Source: Microbacterium pygmaeum (GTDB taxonomy: Bacteria; Actinomycetota; Actinomycetes; Actinomycetales; Microbacteriaceae). Taken from it: DNA of 64,000 bases. Below are positions 8,421-16,508 of the stretch, one piece after another (the stretch's first letter is position 1; every line of letters starts with the position of its first letter). The translations under genes were made by a program, and so were the position numbers. Location: contig NZ_LT629692.1 in NCBI RefSeq assembly GCF_900100885.1, forward strand, positions 3,348,001-3,412,000. Reading direction: 5' to 3'. The notes under the pieces were generated by a model that was not told the origin of the DNA, did no database searches, and saw only the letters and a list, made by a program, of their open reading frames with translations.

Positions 8421-8801
8421 ATGCGCTACGCACTGCTGCTGCACTACCCCGAGATGTCCGCCGACGACCTCGGCACCGAAGCCCTCGCCGAGGGGATGCG
8501 CGAGTTCGACGAATACGCCAAGGCGCTCGATGCCGCCGGCGTGCTGCGCTCCGCCGAGGTGCTGCAGCCCTCGTCGGCGACCACGACCGTCCGCGGAGGC
8601 GAGACGCTGCAGGTCCAGGACGGCCCGTTCGCCGATACCAAGGAGCAGCTCGGCGGGACGTTCGTGATCGAGGTCGACGACCTCGACGGCGCGATCGAAT
8701 GGGCCGGCAGGGCTCCGTCCGTGAACTGGGGGGCCGTGGAGATCCGTCCGGTGGGGACGCGGTTCGTCGACGGCGCCTGGACGAGCTTCGATCACCGATG
8801 A
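8421..8801 (+). CDS. YCII/DGPF-domain protein
   Basis: 126 residues of the YciI-like fold: MRYALLLHYPE at the N-terminus and the signature QVQDGPFADTKEQLGG at about residues 69-84. DGPF proteins of this size are the usual partners of ECF42 sigma factors and may act downstream of them, but no reaction has been assigned that I know of. AAGGA lies about 8 nt before ATG 8421. Its stop overlaps the sigma factor start (ATGA at 8798-8801), so the two are translationally coupled. Confidence 0.88.
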   Translation: MRYALLLHYPEMSADDLGTEALAEGMREFDEYAKALDAAGVLRSAEVLQPSSATTTVRGGETLQVQDGPFADTKEQLGGTFVIEVDDLDGAIEWAGRAPSVNWGAVEIRPVGTRFVDGAWTSFDHR

Positions 8802-9829
8802 CCGCGACCGACCGATCGCGGGCCGCCGCCGAGCGTGCGGCCCGCGACTCGTACGGTCGGCTCCTGTCCGTCGTGGCCGGCGCGACGCGCGACATCCCCC
8901 TCGCCGAGGACGCGCTGGCCGATGCCTTCGAACGCGCACTGCGGGTGTGGCCGGATGCCGGCATCCCGGACAATCCCGAAGGGTGGTTGGTCACCGTGGC
9001 CCGCAATCGCCTCCGCGACCTGTTCGGCTCCGCTGCCGCACGCACCAGCACGTCGCTGCTGGAGGAGCTGCTCGAAGCCGACGAGCGCGACGCCGCAGCG
9101 ATCCTCGCCGACCGCGACACGATCCCCGACAAGCGACTCGAGCTGCTGTTCGCCTGCGCCCACCCCGCCATCGACCCGTCCATCCGCACGCCGTTGATGC
9201 TCCAGACAGTGCTGGGCTTCGACGCCGGCCGGATCGGAGTGGCCTTCGGGGTGGAGGCTGCCACCATGGCGCAGCGGCTGGTGCGCGCGAAGCGCCGGAT
9301 CCGCGATGCCGGCATCCCGTTCGTGATGCCGACGCGTGCCGACATGCCCTCGCGCCTGGACGCCGTCCTGGAGGCGATCTACGGCGCCTACGCGATCGAC
9401 TGGCTCGACCAGGGCGAGACGGCGCTCACGTCGGTCGCTGACGAAGCGCGGTGGCTCGCCGTGCTGCTGGCGAGCCTGCTGGACAGCGAGCCCGAGGCCT
9501 GGGGTCTGGCGGCGCTGCTCACCTTCGCCCAGTCGCGCGCCCCGGCGCGGTCCGTGGAGCCCTGGCCACCCCTGGATGAGCAGGACCCCGCGCAGTGGGA
9601 TGCCGCGCTCATCACGGAAGGGCGGATGCTGCTTTCTCGCGCGCACGCGCTGGGCCGACCGCTCGGCAGATTCCAGCTGGAGGCGGCGATCCAGGCAGTG
9701 CACTGCGATCGCGCCCGCACCGGCGAACTGGACGCCGACACCCTCGTCCGGCTGTATCGGGGCCTCGTCGCCGTCGCGCCGACCGCCGGCGCGCGCGCCG
9801 CGCTGGCCGCAGCCGAGGCTCGGCGCTGA
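8798..9829 (+). CDS. ECF42-type RNA polymerase sigma factor
   Basis: 343 residues. Sigma region 2 lies at about 20-85 (AEDALADAFERAL, then WLVTVARNRLRDLF), and region 4 at about 130-185 (LLFACAHPAIDPSIRTPLML, then an HTH around VAFGVEAATMAQRLVRAKRRI). About 150 further helical residues follow, the long TPR-like C-terminal extension typical of ECF42. There is no anti-sigma gene nearby, as usual for this group, which is thought to be controlled through its own extension. Start at 8798 by ATGA overlap. Expected regulon: its own DGPF operon through the promoter at 8338-8364. Confidence 0.88.
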   Translation: MTATDRSRAAAERAARDSYGRLLSVVAGATRDIPLAEDALADAFERALRVWPDAGIPDNPEGWLVTVARNRLRDLFGSAAARTSTSLLEELLEADERDAAAILADRDTIPDKRLELLFACAHPAIDPSIRTPLMLQTVLGFDAGRIGVAFGVEAATMAQRLVRAKRRIRDAGIPFVMPTRADMPSRLDAVLEAIYGAYAIDWLDQGETALTSVADEARWLAVLLASLLDSEPEAWGLAALLTFAQSRAPARSVEPWPPLDEQDPAQWDAALITEGRMLLSRAHALGRPLGRFQLEAAIQAVHCDRARTGELDADTLVRLYRGLVAVAPTAGARAALAAAEARR

Positions 9830-9911
9830 GCTCCCGGATCGCTCTGCGACCGTGACGAGCGTGTAACAAAGCGACGTGTTCGGCCGCCGTCGCCCCCAAG
9901 AGCGGACAAAA

Positions 9912-9924
9912 TGGACTGAGTCCA
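9912..9924. promoter_or_regulatory. Perfect 13-bp palindrome before the amino acid importer
   Basis: TGGACT-G-AGTCCA is a perfect inverted repeat, 52 nt before the importer start and next to an AT-rich ACAAAAT. A regulator site is possible; its protein is unknown. Confidence 0.3.
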
Positions 9925-9976
9925 ACCGCGTCCACAGCAGGAGCGCGGCACGGGCACCCGAGTCCTGGAGGCACCC

Positions 9977-10849
9977 TTGTCCCTACGCAACGCATCGCGC
10001 CGCCCCGCCCGCATCCGCACCGCCGCCATCGGCATCACCCTGGCCGCCCTCGCCCTCGCGGGTTGCGCGTCCGGGGCCGCGCCGTCCGGCGAGAGCACCG
10101 AGTCCGCCACGTCCGATGCCGGCTACATCACGCCCGGCAAGCTGACGCTGGCCACCGGCGACATCGCCTACGAGCCGTACGTCGTGGATGACGACCCGTC
10201 CTCGGGCGAAGGCTTCGAGGCGGCCGTGGCCTACGCCATCGCCGACAAGCTGGGCTTCGCCCCTGAGGACGTCGAGTGGGTGCGCACCAGCTTCGAGGCG
10301 GCGATCGCACCGGGCCCGAAGAACTTCGACTTCAACATCCAGCAGTACACGATCACCGACGAGCGCAAGCAGGCCGTCGACTTCTCCTCGCCGTACTACG
10401 CGGCGAGCCAGGCGGTCGTCGGCATCAACGGCGGGCCGCTCGACGGCGTCGACTCGATCGCCGGACTGAAGGATGTGACCCTCGGCGCGATGGCGGGTTC
10501 GACCAGCGCCCAGACGATCGAGGACGTCATCCAGCCCACGGTCGAGCCGAAGCTGTACGGCTCGAACGAGGACGCGGTGGCCGCGTTCAACGCGAACCAG
10601 TTCGACGGCTTCGTCATCGACCTTCCCACGGCGTTCCTGGCGACCGCGCTCTACATCGACAACTCGTTCATCGTGGGAGAGCTGCCCGCCGGTGGCATCG
10701 CAGACGAGTGGGGCGTCGTGCTGGCGAAGGATTCGGTGCTCACCGAGCGCGTCTCAGCCGCCATCGACGAGCTGCGCGAAGACGGCACCCTCGAGGAGAT
10801 CACGGCGCAGTGGCTGGGCGCCGGCTCGGGTGTGACGCTCCTGAAGTGA
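9977..10849 (+). CDS. Amino acid ABC transporter substrate-binding lipoprotein (family 3)
   Basis: 290 residues. A lipoprotein signal with lipobox LAGC (about residues 26-29) precedes an SBP family 3 domain (about 50-285), with the usual DFNIQQYTIT...R and GAMAGSTSAQTI stretches. It delivers a polar or charged amino acid to the permease/ATPase encoded next. The start is TTG 9977 with GGAGG 6 nt upstream; it places the positively charged end of the signal peptide correctly. The ligand cannot be read from sequence. The permease has its own promoter-like element, so the three genes may not be only one transcript. Confidence 0.88.
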   Translation: MSLRNASRRPARIRTAAIGITLAALALAGCASGAAPSGESTESATSDAGYITPGKLTLATGDIAYEPYVVDDDPSSGEGFEAAVAYAIADKLGFAPEDVEWVRTSFEAAIAPGPKNFDFNIQQYTITDERKQAVDFSSPYYAASQAVVGINGGPLDGVDSIAGLKDVTLGAMAGSTSAQTIEDVIQPTVEPKLYGSNEDAVAAFNANQFDGFVIDLPTAFLATALYIDNSFIVGELPAGGIADEWGVVLAKDSVLTERVSAAIDELREDGTLEEITAQWLGAGSGVTLLK

Positions 10850-10871
10850 GCCGGCCCCGCACGCACTCCAG

Positions 10872-10877
10872 TACCGT
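10872..10877 (+). promoter_or_regulatory. -10 like element, leaderless geometry
   Basis: TACCGT ends exactly 6 nt before GTG 10884. It would allow separate leaderless transcription of the permease and ATPase genes. Confidence 0.4.
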
Positions 10878-10883
10878 CGTGCC

Positions 10884-11738
10884 GTGAGCACGTACACGCC
10901 CCGCACTCCGAGCGCACTCGAGCTCGACCGCCGCAGCTACCGGCAGCACCGGGCGCGCCGGTCGGTGCTCGTGGCGATCGCCTCCACGCTTGCGTTCGCG
11001 GTGCTCGTCTGGGTCACCGTCCTGTCGACGCCGGGCTGGGCGAGCGTGCAGCAGGCCTTCTTCAACCCGCAGATCGCGTGGGAGGCGCTCCCGCGAGTGT
11101 GGGACGGGTTCCTGCTGAACCTCCAGGTGCTCGCACTGTCGCTGGCGACCGTCGCGGTGAGCGCACTGCTGATCGCGTTCCTGCGCACGCTTCCAGGCCC
11201 GGTGTTCTTCCCGCTGCGGGTGCTCGCCGCCGTCTACACCGACGTCTTCCGCGGGCTCCCCTTCATCATCGTGCTGTACATCGTCGGGTTCGGGATCCCC
11301 ACGCTGACCAACACCCGGATACCGGTGATCGTCCTGGGAACGCTGGCGGTGACCCTGACGTATTCGGCGTACGTGTCGGAGGTGATCCGCGCGGGCATCG
11401 AAGCGGTGCATCCGTCCCAGCGCCTGGCGGCGCGCGCGCTCGGCCTCGGCTACACGCAGACCCTCACCCGCGTCGTGCTCCCCCAGGCGCTGCGCAAGAT
11501 CACCCCGCCGCTGATGAACGACTTCGTCGCGATGCAGAAGGACGTCGGCCTGATCTCGATCCTCGGCGCGGTCGATGCCGTCCTCGCCGCCAAGATCGAG
11601 TCGTCGCAGACCTACAACTTCACGCCGTACGTGGTGGCCGGCATCCTGTTCATCCTGTTGGCGATCCCGACCATCCGCCTGACCGACTGGTACGCCGCGC
11701 GGCTGCGCGAGCGCGAGCAGACCGGATCCGTCCTGTGA
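10884..11738 (+). CDS. Amino acid ABC transporter permease (HisM/QM family)
   Basis: 284 residues with about five to six membrane segments and the polar amino acid permease (HEQRO) pattern TVAVSALLIAFLRT...FRGLPFIIVLY. The ATPase-coupling EAA loop is at about residues 172-200 (EAVHPSQRLAARALGLGY), followed by PQALRKITPPLMNDFV. A cytoplasmic N-terminus of about 35 residues precedes helix 1. GTG 10884 is taken as start because of the preceding -10 like element. Its stop overlaps the ATPase start (GTGA at 11735-11738). Confidence 0.9.
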   Translation: MSTYTPRTPSALELDRRSYRQHRARRSVLVAIASTLAFAVLVWVTVLSTPGWASVQQAFFNPQIAWEALPRVWDGFLLNLQVLALSLATVAVSALLIAFLRTLPGPVFFPLRVLAAVYTDVFRGLPFIIVLYIVGFGIPTLTNTRIPVIVLGTLAVTLTYSAYVSEVIRAGIEAVHPSQRLAARALGLGYTQTLTRVVLPQALRKITPPLMNDFVAMQKDVGLISILGAVDAVLAAKIESSQTYNFTPYVVAGILFILLAIPTIRLTDWYAARLREREQTGSVL

Positions 11739-12469
11739 CCGCGCTGCTGCGGGCCCAGGAGCTGCACAAGGCCTTCGGCGAGCGCGAGGTGCTGCGCGGG
11801 GTCTCGCTCGAACTCGCCCCGCACGAGGTGGTCGCCGTCATCGGTGCGAGCGGCTCGGGCAAGTCCACCCTGCTGCGCTGCCTGGGGCTGCTCGAATCCA
11901 TCGACGACGGGCGGATCCTCCTCGGCGACGAGGACATCTCCGATCCGCGTGTCGACGCGAACCGTGTCCGCGCGCGATTCGGGGCGGTGTTCCAGAGCTA
12001 CAACCTCTTCCCGCACCTCTCGGTGCTCCAGAACGTCACGCTCGCCTCGCGGGTCGTGCATAAGGTGCCCAAACGTCAGGCCGAGGAGCGCGGCATGGCG
12101 CTGCTGCAGCGTGTCGGGCTCGCGGACAAGGCGAACGATCATCCCGACCGGCTCTCCGGCGGCCAGCAGCAGCGCGCTGCGATCGTGCGTGCCATCGCCA
12201 CCGACCCCGAGATCCTGCTGCTGGATGAGATCACCTCGGCGCTGGATCCTGAGCTCGTCGGCGAAGTGCTCGAGCTGGTGCGCCAGCTCGCCGAGGACGG
12301 GACGACGATCCTGATGGCGACGCACGAGATGGCGTTCGCTCGTGATGTCGCCCACCGCGTGGTGTTCCTCGACGGCGGCGTGATCGTCGAGGAGGGCCCG
12401 TCGGCCCAGATCCTCGGCGCGCCGCGCGAAGCGCGCACGCGCGAGTTCCTCACCCGCTTCAATGCCTGA
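11735..12469 (+). CDS. Amino acid ABC transporter ATP-binding protein
   Basis: 244 residues with all ABC ATPase motifs: Walker A GASGSGKST (about 35-43), Q-loop FQSYNLFPHL, signature LSGGQQQR, Walker B ILLLDEITSALDPE and switch His in THEMAFARDVAH. The TSALDPE form is typical of the polar amino acid uptake (GlnQ/HisP) group. It energises the importer encoded by the two preceding genes. It ends 9 bp from the convergent folD, with a short CCTGAG/CTCAGG hairpin across the gap. Confidence 0.92.
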   Translation: MTALLRAQELHKAFGEREVLRGVSLELAPHEVVAVIGASGSGKSTLLRCLGLLESIDDGRILLGDEDISDPRVDANRVRARFGAVFQSYNLFPHLSVLQNVTLASRVVHKVPKRQAEERGMALLQRVGLADKANDHPDRLSGGQQQRAAIVRAIATDPEILLLDEITSALDPELVGEVLELVRQLAEDGTTILMATHEMAFARDVAHRVVFLDGGVIVEEGPSAQILGAPREARTREFLTRFNA

Positions 12470-12478
12470 GCGGACGAC

Positions 12479-13360
12479 TCAGGCGCTCGCGCGCTCCGCT
12501 GCCTCGACCACGTTCAGCAGCAGCAGTGCGACGGTCATCGGGCCCACGCCGCCGGGGTTCGGCGAGAGCCAGCCGGCGACCTCGGCGACATCGGGCGCCA
12601 CGTCGCCGGAGACCTTCGACTTGCCGGTCTCCGGATCGGTCTCCCGCGTGACCCCGACATCGAGCACGGCGGCGCCGGGCTTGACGTCGGCGGCGGTGAT
12701 GAGGTGCTTGACCCCGGCGGCCGCGACGATGACATCCGCCTCGCGCAGATACCGTCCGGCATCCTGCGTTCCGGTGTGAGTGAGGGTGACGGTCGCGTTG
12801 TACTCGCGCCTCGTGAGCAGCAGCCCGATCGAGCGGCCGATCGTGACGCCGCGGCCCACGACGACGACGTGCTTGCCGTTCAGGTCGTAGTCGTTGCGCA
12901 CCAGCAGCTCGATGACGCCGCGCGGCGTGCACGGCAGCGGCGAGGTGATCGGCGCATTCACGTTGAGGACGAGCCGACCCAGATTCGTCGGATGCAGCCC
13001 GTCGGCGTCCTTGTCGGGGTCGATGCGCTCGAGGATCGCGTCGGTGTCGAGGTGCTTGGGCAGCGGCAGCTGCACGATGTACCCGTGGCAGGCGGGGTCG
13101 GCGTTGAGCTCGTCGATCACGGCCTCGAGCTGCGCCTGGGTCGCATCGGCGGGCAGTTCGCGCTGGATCGAGTTCATCCCGATCGCCTCGGACTGCTTGT
13201 GCTTCATCCCGACGTACAGCTGCGAGCCGGGATCTGCCCCCACCAGAACCGTCGCGATGCCGGGGACGACCCCGCGTTCCTTGAGCGCCGCGACGCGCTC
13301 TGCGAGCTCGTCCTTGATGGCGGCGGCGGCCACGCGGCCGTCCAGTACATGTGCGGTCAT
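12479..13360 (-). CDS. folD: Methylenetetrahydrofolate dehydrogenase/cyclohydrolase
   Basis: 293 residues. This bifunctional enzyme interconverts 5,10-methylene-THF and 10-formyl-THF. It shows the family motifs YVGMKHKQSEAIGM (substrate and catalytic Lys/Tyr region), YIVQLPLPKHLD, and the NADP-binding VVVGRGVTIGRSIGLLL (GRGxxxG variant of GRSxxxG). The C-terminal LNPGGVGPMTVALLL is also typical. The start at 13360 is preceded by GAGGAGA at 6 nt; an in-frame ATG ten codons earlier lacks a site. It lies behind glyA on the same strand, so both one-carbon genes may answer to the ZTP riboswitch, subject to the hairpin between them. Confidence 0.93.
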   Translation of the reverse strand: MTAHVLDGRVAAAAIKDELAERVAALKERGVVPGIATVLVGADPGSQLYVGMKHKQSEAIGMNSIQRELPADATQAQLEAVIDELNADPACHGYIVQLPLPKHLDTDAILERIDPDKDADGLHPTNLGRLVLNVNAPITSPLPCTPRGVIELLVRNDYDLNGKHVVVVGRGVTIGRSIGLLLTRREYNATVTLTHTGTQDAGRYLREADVIVAAAGVKHLITAADVKPGAAVLDVGVTRETDPETGKSKVSGDVAPDVAEVAGWLSPNPGGVGPMTVALLLLNVVEAAERASA

Positions 13361-13390
13361 GTCATTCTCCTCGAGATCTGGCTTCTGCAT

Positions 13391-13439
13391 CGAGACCCGG
13401 GCATGTGCGCGGGGGTCTCGCCCGAATACCCGGGTCTCG
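13391..13439 (-). other. glyA-folD intercistronic hairpin with alternative pairings
   Basis: Perfect 11-bp arms CGAGACCCGGG (13391-13401) and CCCGGGTCTCG (13429-13439). A third segment, GGGGTCTCG at 13412-13420, can also pair with the left arm, so two structures exclude each other. No T-run follows on the - strand, so a simple terminator is unlikely. It may tune folD expression relative to glyA or be a processing site. Confidence 0.5.
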
Positions 13440-13471
13440 GCGTGCGAACGGCTCGACCCGGGTGCGCGGCG

Positions 13472-14746
13472 CTACTGCGCCAGCCCGGGGTACAGCGGGA
13501 AGGCGGCGGTCAGTGCGGCCACGCGGGCGCGGAGCGCCTCGATGTCGGCGCCGGGCAGCAGCGCGAGCGCGATGATGTCGGCGACCTCGGTGAACTCGGC
13601 GTCGCCGAACCCGCGGGTGGCCAGCGCCGAGGTTCCGATGCGCAGACCCGAGGTCACCATCGGCGGGCGCGGGTCGTTGGGCACCGCGTTGCGGTTCACC
13701 GTGATGTGGATCTCGTGCAGCAGGTCCTCGGCCTGCTTGCCGTCGATCTCGGCTTCGCGGAGGTCGACCAGCACGAGGTGCACGTCGGTGCCGCCGGAGC
13801 GCACGGCGATGCCGGCATCCGTCACATCCGGCTGCGAAAGGCGGTCGGCGATCAGGTGCGCCCCGCTGAGCACGCGCTCCTGGCGCTCTTTGAACTCCGG
13901 CGTCGCCGCGAGCTTGAACGCCGTCGCCTTCGCGGCGATGACGTGCATGAGGGGCCCGCCCTGCTGGCCGGGGAACACCGCGGTGTTGATCTTCTTGGCG
14001 ATGTCGGCGTCGTTGGTGAGGATGAAGCCCGAGCGCGGGCCGCCGATCGTCTTGTGCACGGTCGAGGAGACCACATGCGCGTGCGGCACGGGGCTGGGGT
14101 GCAGGCCCGCCGCCACCAGACCGGCGAAGTGGGCCATGTCGACCCAGAGCAGCGCGCCGACCTCGTCGGCGATGGCACGGAACGCGGCGAAGTCGAGCTG
14201 ACGCGGGTAGGCCGACCAGCCGGCGATGATCACCTTGGGCTGGTGCTCGATCGCGAGGCGGCGCACCTCGTCCATGTCGATGACCGAGGTCTCCGGATCG
14301 ACGCCGTACGCGACGATGTTGTACAGCCGACCGGAGAAGTTGATCTTCATCCCGTGCGTGAGGTGTCCGCCCTGGTCCAGCGCGAGGCCGAGGAGCGTGT
14401 CACCGGGGCGGGCGATCGCGTGCAGCACGGCAGCATTCGCGGTCGCGCCGGAGTGCGGCTGGACGTTGGCGAAGTCGGCGCCGAACAGCGACTTCGCACG
14501 CTCGATGGCGAGCTCCTCGGCGACGTCGACCTCTTCGCAGCCGCCGTAGTAGCGGCGCCCGGGGTAGCCCTCGGCGTACTTGTTGGTCAGCACCGACCCC
14601 TGCGCCTGCAGGATCGAGACCGGGACGAAGTTCTCCGAGGCGATCATCTCGAGATAGCCGCGCTGACGCTCGAGCTCGCGCTCGAGGACCTGGGCGATCT
14701 CGGGATCGACCTCGGAGAGGGGGGCGTTGAAGTACTGATCGGTCAT
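13472..14746 (-). CDS. glyA: Serine hydroxymethyltransferase
   Basis: 424 residues; a PLP enzyme that converts serine and THF to glycine and 5,10-methylene-THF. Seen motifs: EMIASENFVP, TNKYAEGYPGRRYYGGCE, HSGATANAAV, the PLP-lysine stretch SSTVHKTIGGPRSGF, and FPGQQGGPLMHVIAAKA. Start ATG 14746 has AGGAGA 6 nt upstream; an in-frame extension to 14842 runs through the riboswitch and is not used. The long structured leader holds a ZTP riboswitch, so transcription or translation should rise when ZTP signals 10-formyl-THF shortage. folD follows on the same strand. Confidence 0.94.
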   Translation of the reverse strand: MTDQYFNAPLSEVDPEIAQVLERELERQRGYLEMIASENFVPVSILQAQGSVLTNKYAEGYPGRRYYGGCEEVDVAEELAIERAKSLFGADFANVQPHSGATANAAVLHAIARPGDTLLGLALDQGGHLTHGMKINFSGRLYNIVAYGVDPETSVIDMDEVRRLAIEHQPKVIIAGWSAYPRQLDFAAFRAIADEVGALLWVDMAHFAGLVAAGLHPSPVPHAHVVSSTVHKTIGGPRSGFILTNDADIAKKINTAVFPGQQGGPLMHVIAAKATAFKLAATPEFKERQERVLSGAHLIADRLSQPDVTDAGIAVRSGGTDVHLVLVDLREAEIDGKQAEDLLHEIHITVNRNAVPNDPRPPMVTSGLRIGTSALATRGFGDAEFTEVADIIALALLPGADIEALRARVAALTAAFPLYPGLAQ

Positions 14747-14787
14747 GGCGATCTCCTGACGGAAGCACGGCGAACGGAAGGTGCGCA

Positions 14788-14863
14788 TCGGCCCAGGCGA
14801 GCGGTCGAATGCCGTGTCGTTCGCTCCCCGGTGGTGAACCACCTCAACGCCAGTCGCGACGTC
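14788..14863 (-). promoter_or_regulatory. ZTP (pfl) riboswitch in the glyA leader
   Basis: On the - strand the leader reads GTCGCGACTGGCG, then a GGTGG/CCACC hairpin, then GGGGAGCG, a variable linker, and finally CCGCTCGCCTGGGC. This is the order and spelling of the conserved pfl RNA core. The linker of about 15 nt has no strong hairpin, as often found. Class known to sense ZTP/ZMP and to sit before glyA, folD and purH. The aptamer ends about 45 nt before the glyA start; the short distance and lack of a clear U-run suggest translational control, but that part is inference. Confidence 0.85.
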
Positions 14864-14866
14864 CTG

Positions 14867-14872
14867 AGCATA
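14867..14872 (-). promoter_or_regulatory. -10 element of the glyA leader
   Basis: TATGCT on the - strand, a few bases before the riboswitch aptamer, so that the transcript would start at the aptamer edge. The -35 is not clear. Confidence 0.45.
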
Positions 14873-14930
14873 ACGGATGGCATCGACTCTTCGCCCGGGA
14901 CGCCGTCGCTGATACGCTGGCCAGGAGCTA

Positions 14931-14948
14931 TTTGTTAGGGATCTTTAC
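14931..14948. promoter_or_regulatory. ROK-repressor half-site before the hexosaminidase gene
   Basis: TTTGTTAGGGATCTTTAC abuts ATG 14949. It shares TTTGTTAG, a 5-nt gap and (C/T)TTAC with the palindrome before the rok repressor gene at 26702-26730. A -10 like TACGCT lies upstream at 14913-14918, so a bound repressor would block elongation from it. Confidence 0.5.
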
Positions 14949-16508
14949 ATGAAGTCCGCAGACCAGAATGATGTCATCGTGCCGACCATCGCCATCGTCC
15001 CCGCCCCCGCCCGCATCGAGGTCCTCGCATCGCCGGCGTTCCGCCTGACCCCCGACGTGCAGATCGCAGGAGATCCGGATGCCGGCGCGGCGCTGGCCGC
15101 GTTGATCCAGGCGCGCACGGGTGATCGGTCCGTTCTCGCTCATGGGCGCGCGCCGATCACGGTGCGCATCGAGGCAGGCGGCCTCGAGCCGGGCGGATCG
15201 GCCGAGTCATATCGACTGGAGGTGGACGAGGAATCCGTCTCGCTCGTCGGCACCGACGCCGCCGGGCTGTTCTACGGCGTGCAGACCCTGGCGCAGCTCA
15301 TCACCCGCCAGGGCGAAGCATTCGTCATCCCCGCCGTGCGGATCGAGGACGCACCCCGATTCGCGTACCGGGGCGTGATGCTCGACGTCGCCCGGCACTT
15401 CCATTCCGCCGAGACCGTCGAGGCGTACGTCGACCGCGCGGCCGCGCTGAAGTTCAACGTCCTGCACCTGCACCTCAGTGATGACCAGGGCTGGCGCATC
15501 CAGCTCGATTCCCGGCCCGAGCTGACCGACGTCGCCTCGGGAAGCTCCGTGGGCGGCGACCCCGGTGGCTTCTACACGAAGGCCGACTACGCCCGGATCA
15601 TCGACCACGCGGCATCCCGCCACATGATCGTCGTGCCCGAGATCGATCTGCCCGGACACACGCACGCCGTCGGACTGGCCTATCCGCAGCTCGCCGAGGC
15701 ACCTGTGCTCAGCGATCACATCCGCGAGGTCGCCGAGCAGCACGGCGGAGCACTGCCGACGCCGGGGGTCCCGTACGACGGCATGGCGGTGGGGTTCTCG
15801 TCGCTGCGGATCCACGATGAGAGGACGTACGACTTCGTCACCGACGTGCTCACGGAGCTGGCGGCGATGACCCCTGGTCCGTACCTGCACGTCGGCGGCG
15901 ACGAGGCGCTCGGAACGGACCCGGAGGACTTCGCGTTGTTCATGGCGCGCGTCACAGCGATCGCCGTAAGCCTCGGCAAGACGCCGGTGACCTGGCACGA
16001 GGCCGGCGACGCCGAAGGAATCGCCCCCACCACGATCGGCCAGTACTGGGGATTCCTCACCCCGACCGACGGCATGGACGAGAAGGCCCGCGGGTTCGTC
16101 GCGCACGGGTCGCGCGTGATCCTCTCGCCTGCCGATGCGATCTACCTCGACATGAAGTACGACGCCGGAAACCCGCTCGGACTGACGTGGGCACGCGGCG
16201 TCACCAGCGTGGAGCGCGCGTACTCGTGGGAGCCCGGAACCCTTCTGGATGGGATCGGCGAAGCGGACATCCTCGGCGTCGAGGCGCCGATGTGGACCGA
16301 GACCATCCGCACGCTGGACGACATCGACGAGATGGCCTTCCCCCGGATCGCCGCAGCCGCCGAGGCCGCCTGGTCGCCTGCGACGACGGCGAGCGAGCTT
16401 CGCACGTGGGAATCCTTCCGCGAGCGCGTCGGCGGCCTCGGGCCCCTCTGGAAGAGCCTCGGATTCGGTCTGCCCCACTCGGACGAACTGACGTGGGCGA
16501 CCCGGTGA
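14949..16508 (+). CDS. Beta-N-acetylhexosaminidase, GH20, probably cytosolic
   Basis: 519 residues. An N-terminal GH20b-like domain (about 15-130) is followed by the GH20 barrel (about 140-490). The catalytic pair is Asp318-Glu319 in HVGGDEALGTD; other family stretches are YRGVMLDVARHF, HLHLSDDQGWRI and EIDLPGHTHA. It removes terminal GlcNAc by substrate-assisted catalysis. There is no signal peptide, so it should act inside the cell on imported chito-oligosaccharides. The nagA stop-start overlap downstream and the shared operator tie it to the GlcNAc regulon. Start ATG 14949; no strong ribosome site is visible. Confidence 0.92.
   Translation: MKSADQNDVIVPTIAIVPAPARIEVLASPAFRLTPDVQIAGDPDAGAALAALIQARTGDRSVLAHGRAPITVRIEAGGLEPGGSAESYRLEVDEESVSLVGTDAAGLFYGVQTLAQLITRQGEAFVIPAVRIEDAPRFAYRGVMLDVARHFHSAETVEAYVDRAAALKFNVLHLHLSDDQGWRIQLDSRPELTDVASGSSVGGDPGGFYTKADYARIIDHAASRHMIVVPEIDLPGHTHAVGLAYPQLAEAPVLSDHIREVAEQHGGALPTPGVPYDGMAVGFSSLRIHDERTYDFVTDVLTELAAMTPGPYLHVGGDEALGTDPEDFALFMARVTAIAVSLGKTPVTWHEAGDAEGIAPTTIGQYWGFLTPTDGMDEKARGFVAHGSRVILSPADAIYLDMKYDAGNPLGLTWARGVTSVERAYSWEPGTLLDGIGEADILGVEAPMWTETIRTLDDIDEMAFPRIAAAAEAAWSPATTASELRTWESFRERVGGLGPLWKSLGFGLPHSDELTWATR

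Noticed and set aside
14749..14842. A longer glyA start at 14842
   Set aside because: The extension would translate the riboswitch and has no ribosome site; family members start at MTDQYFN-like sequence.
12704..14938. A 744-codon open frame on the + strand across folD and glyA
   Set aside because: It is antisense to two well-conserved enzymes and to the riboswitch.
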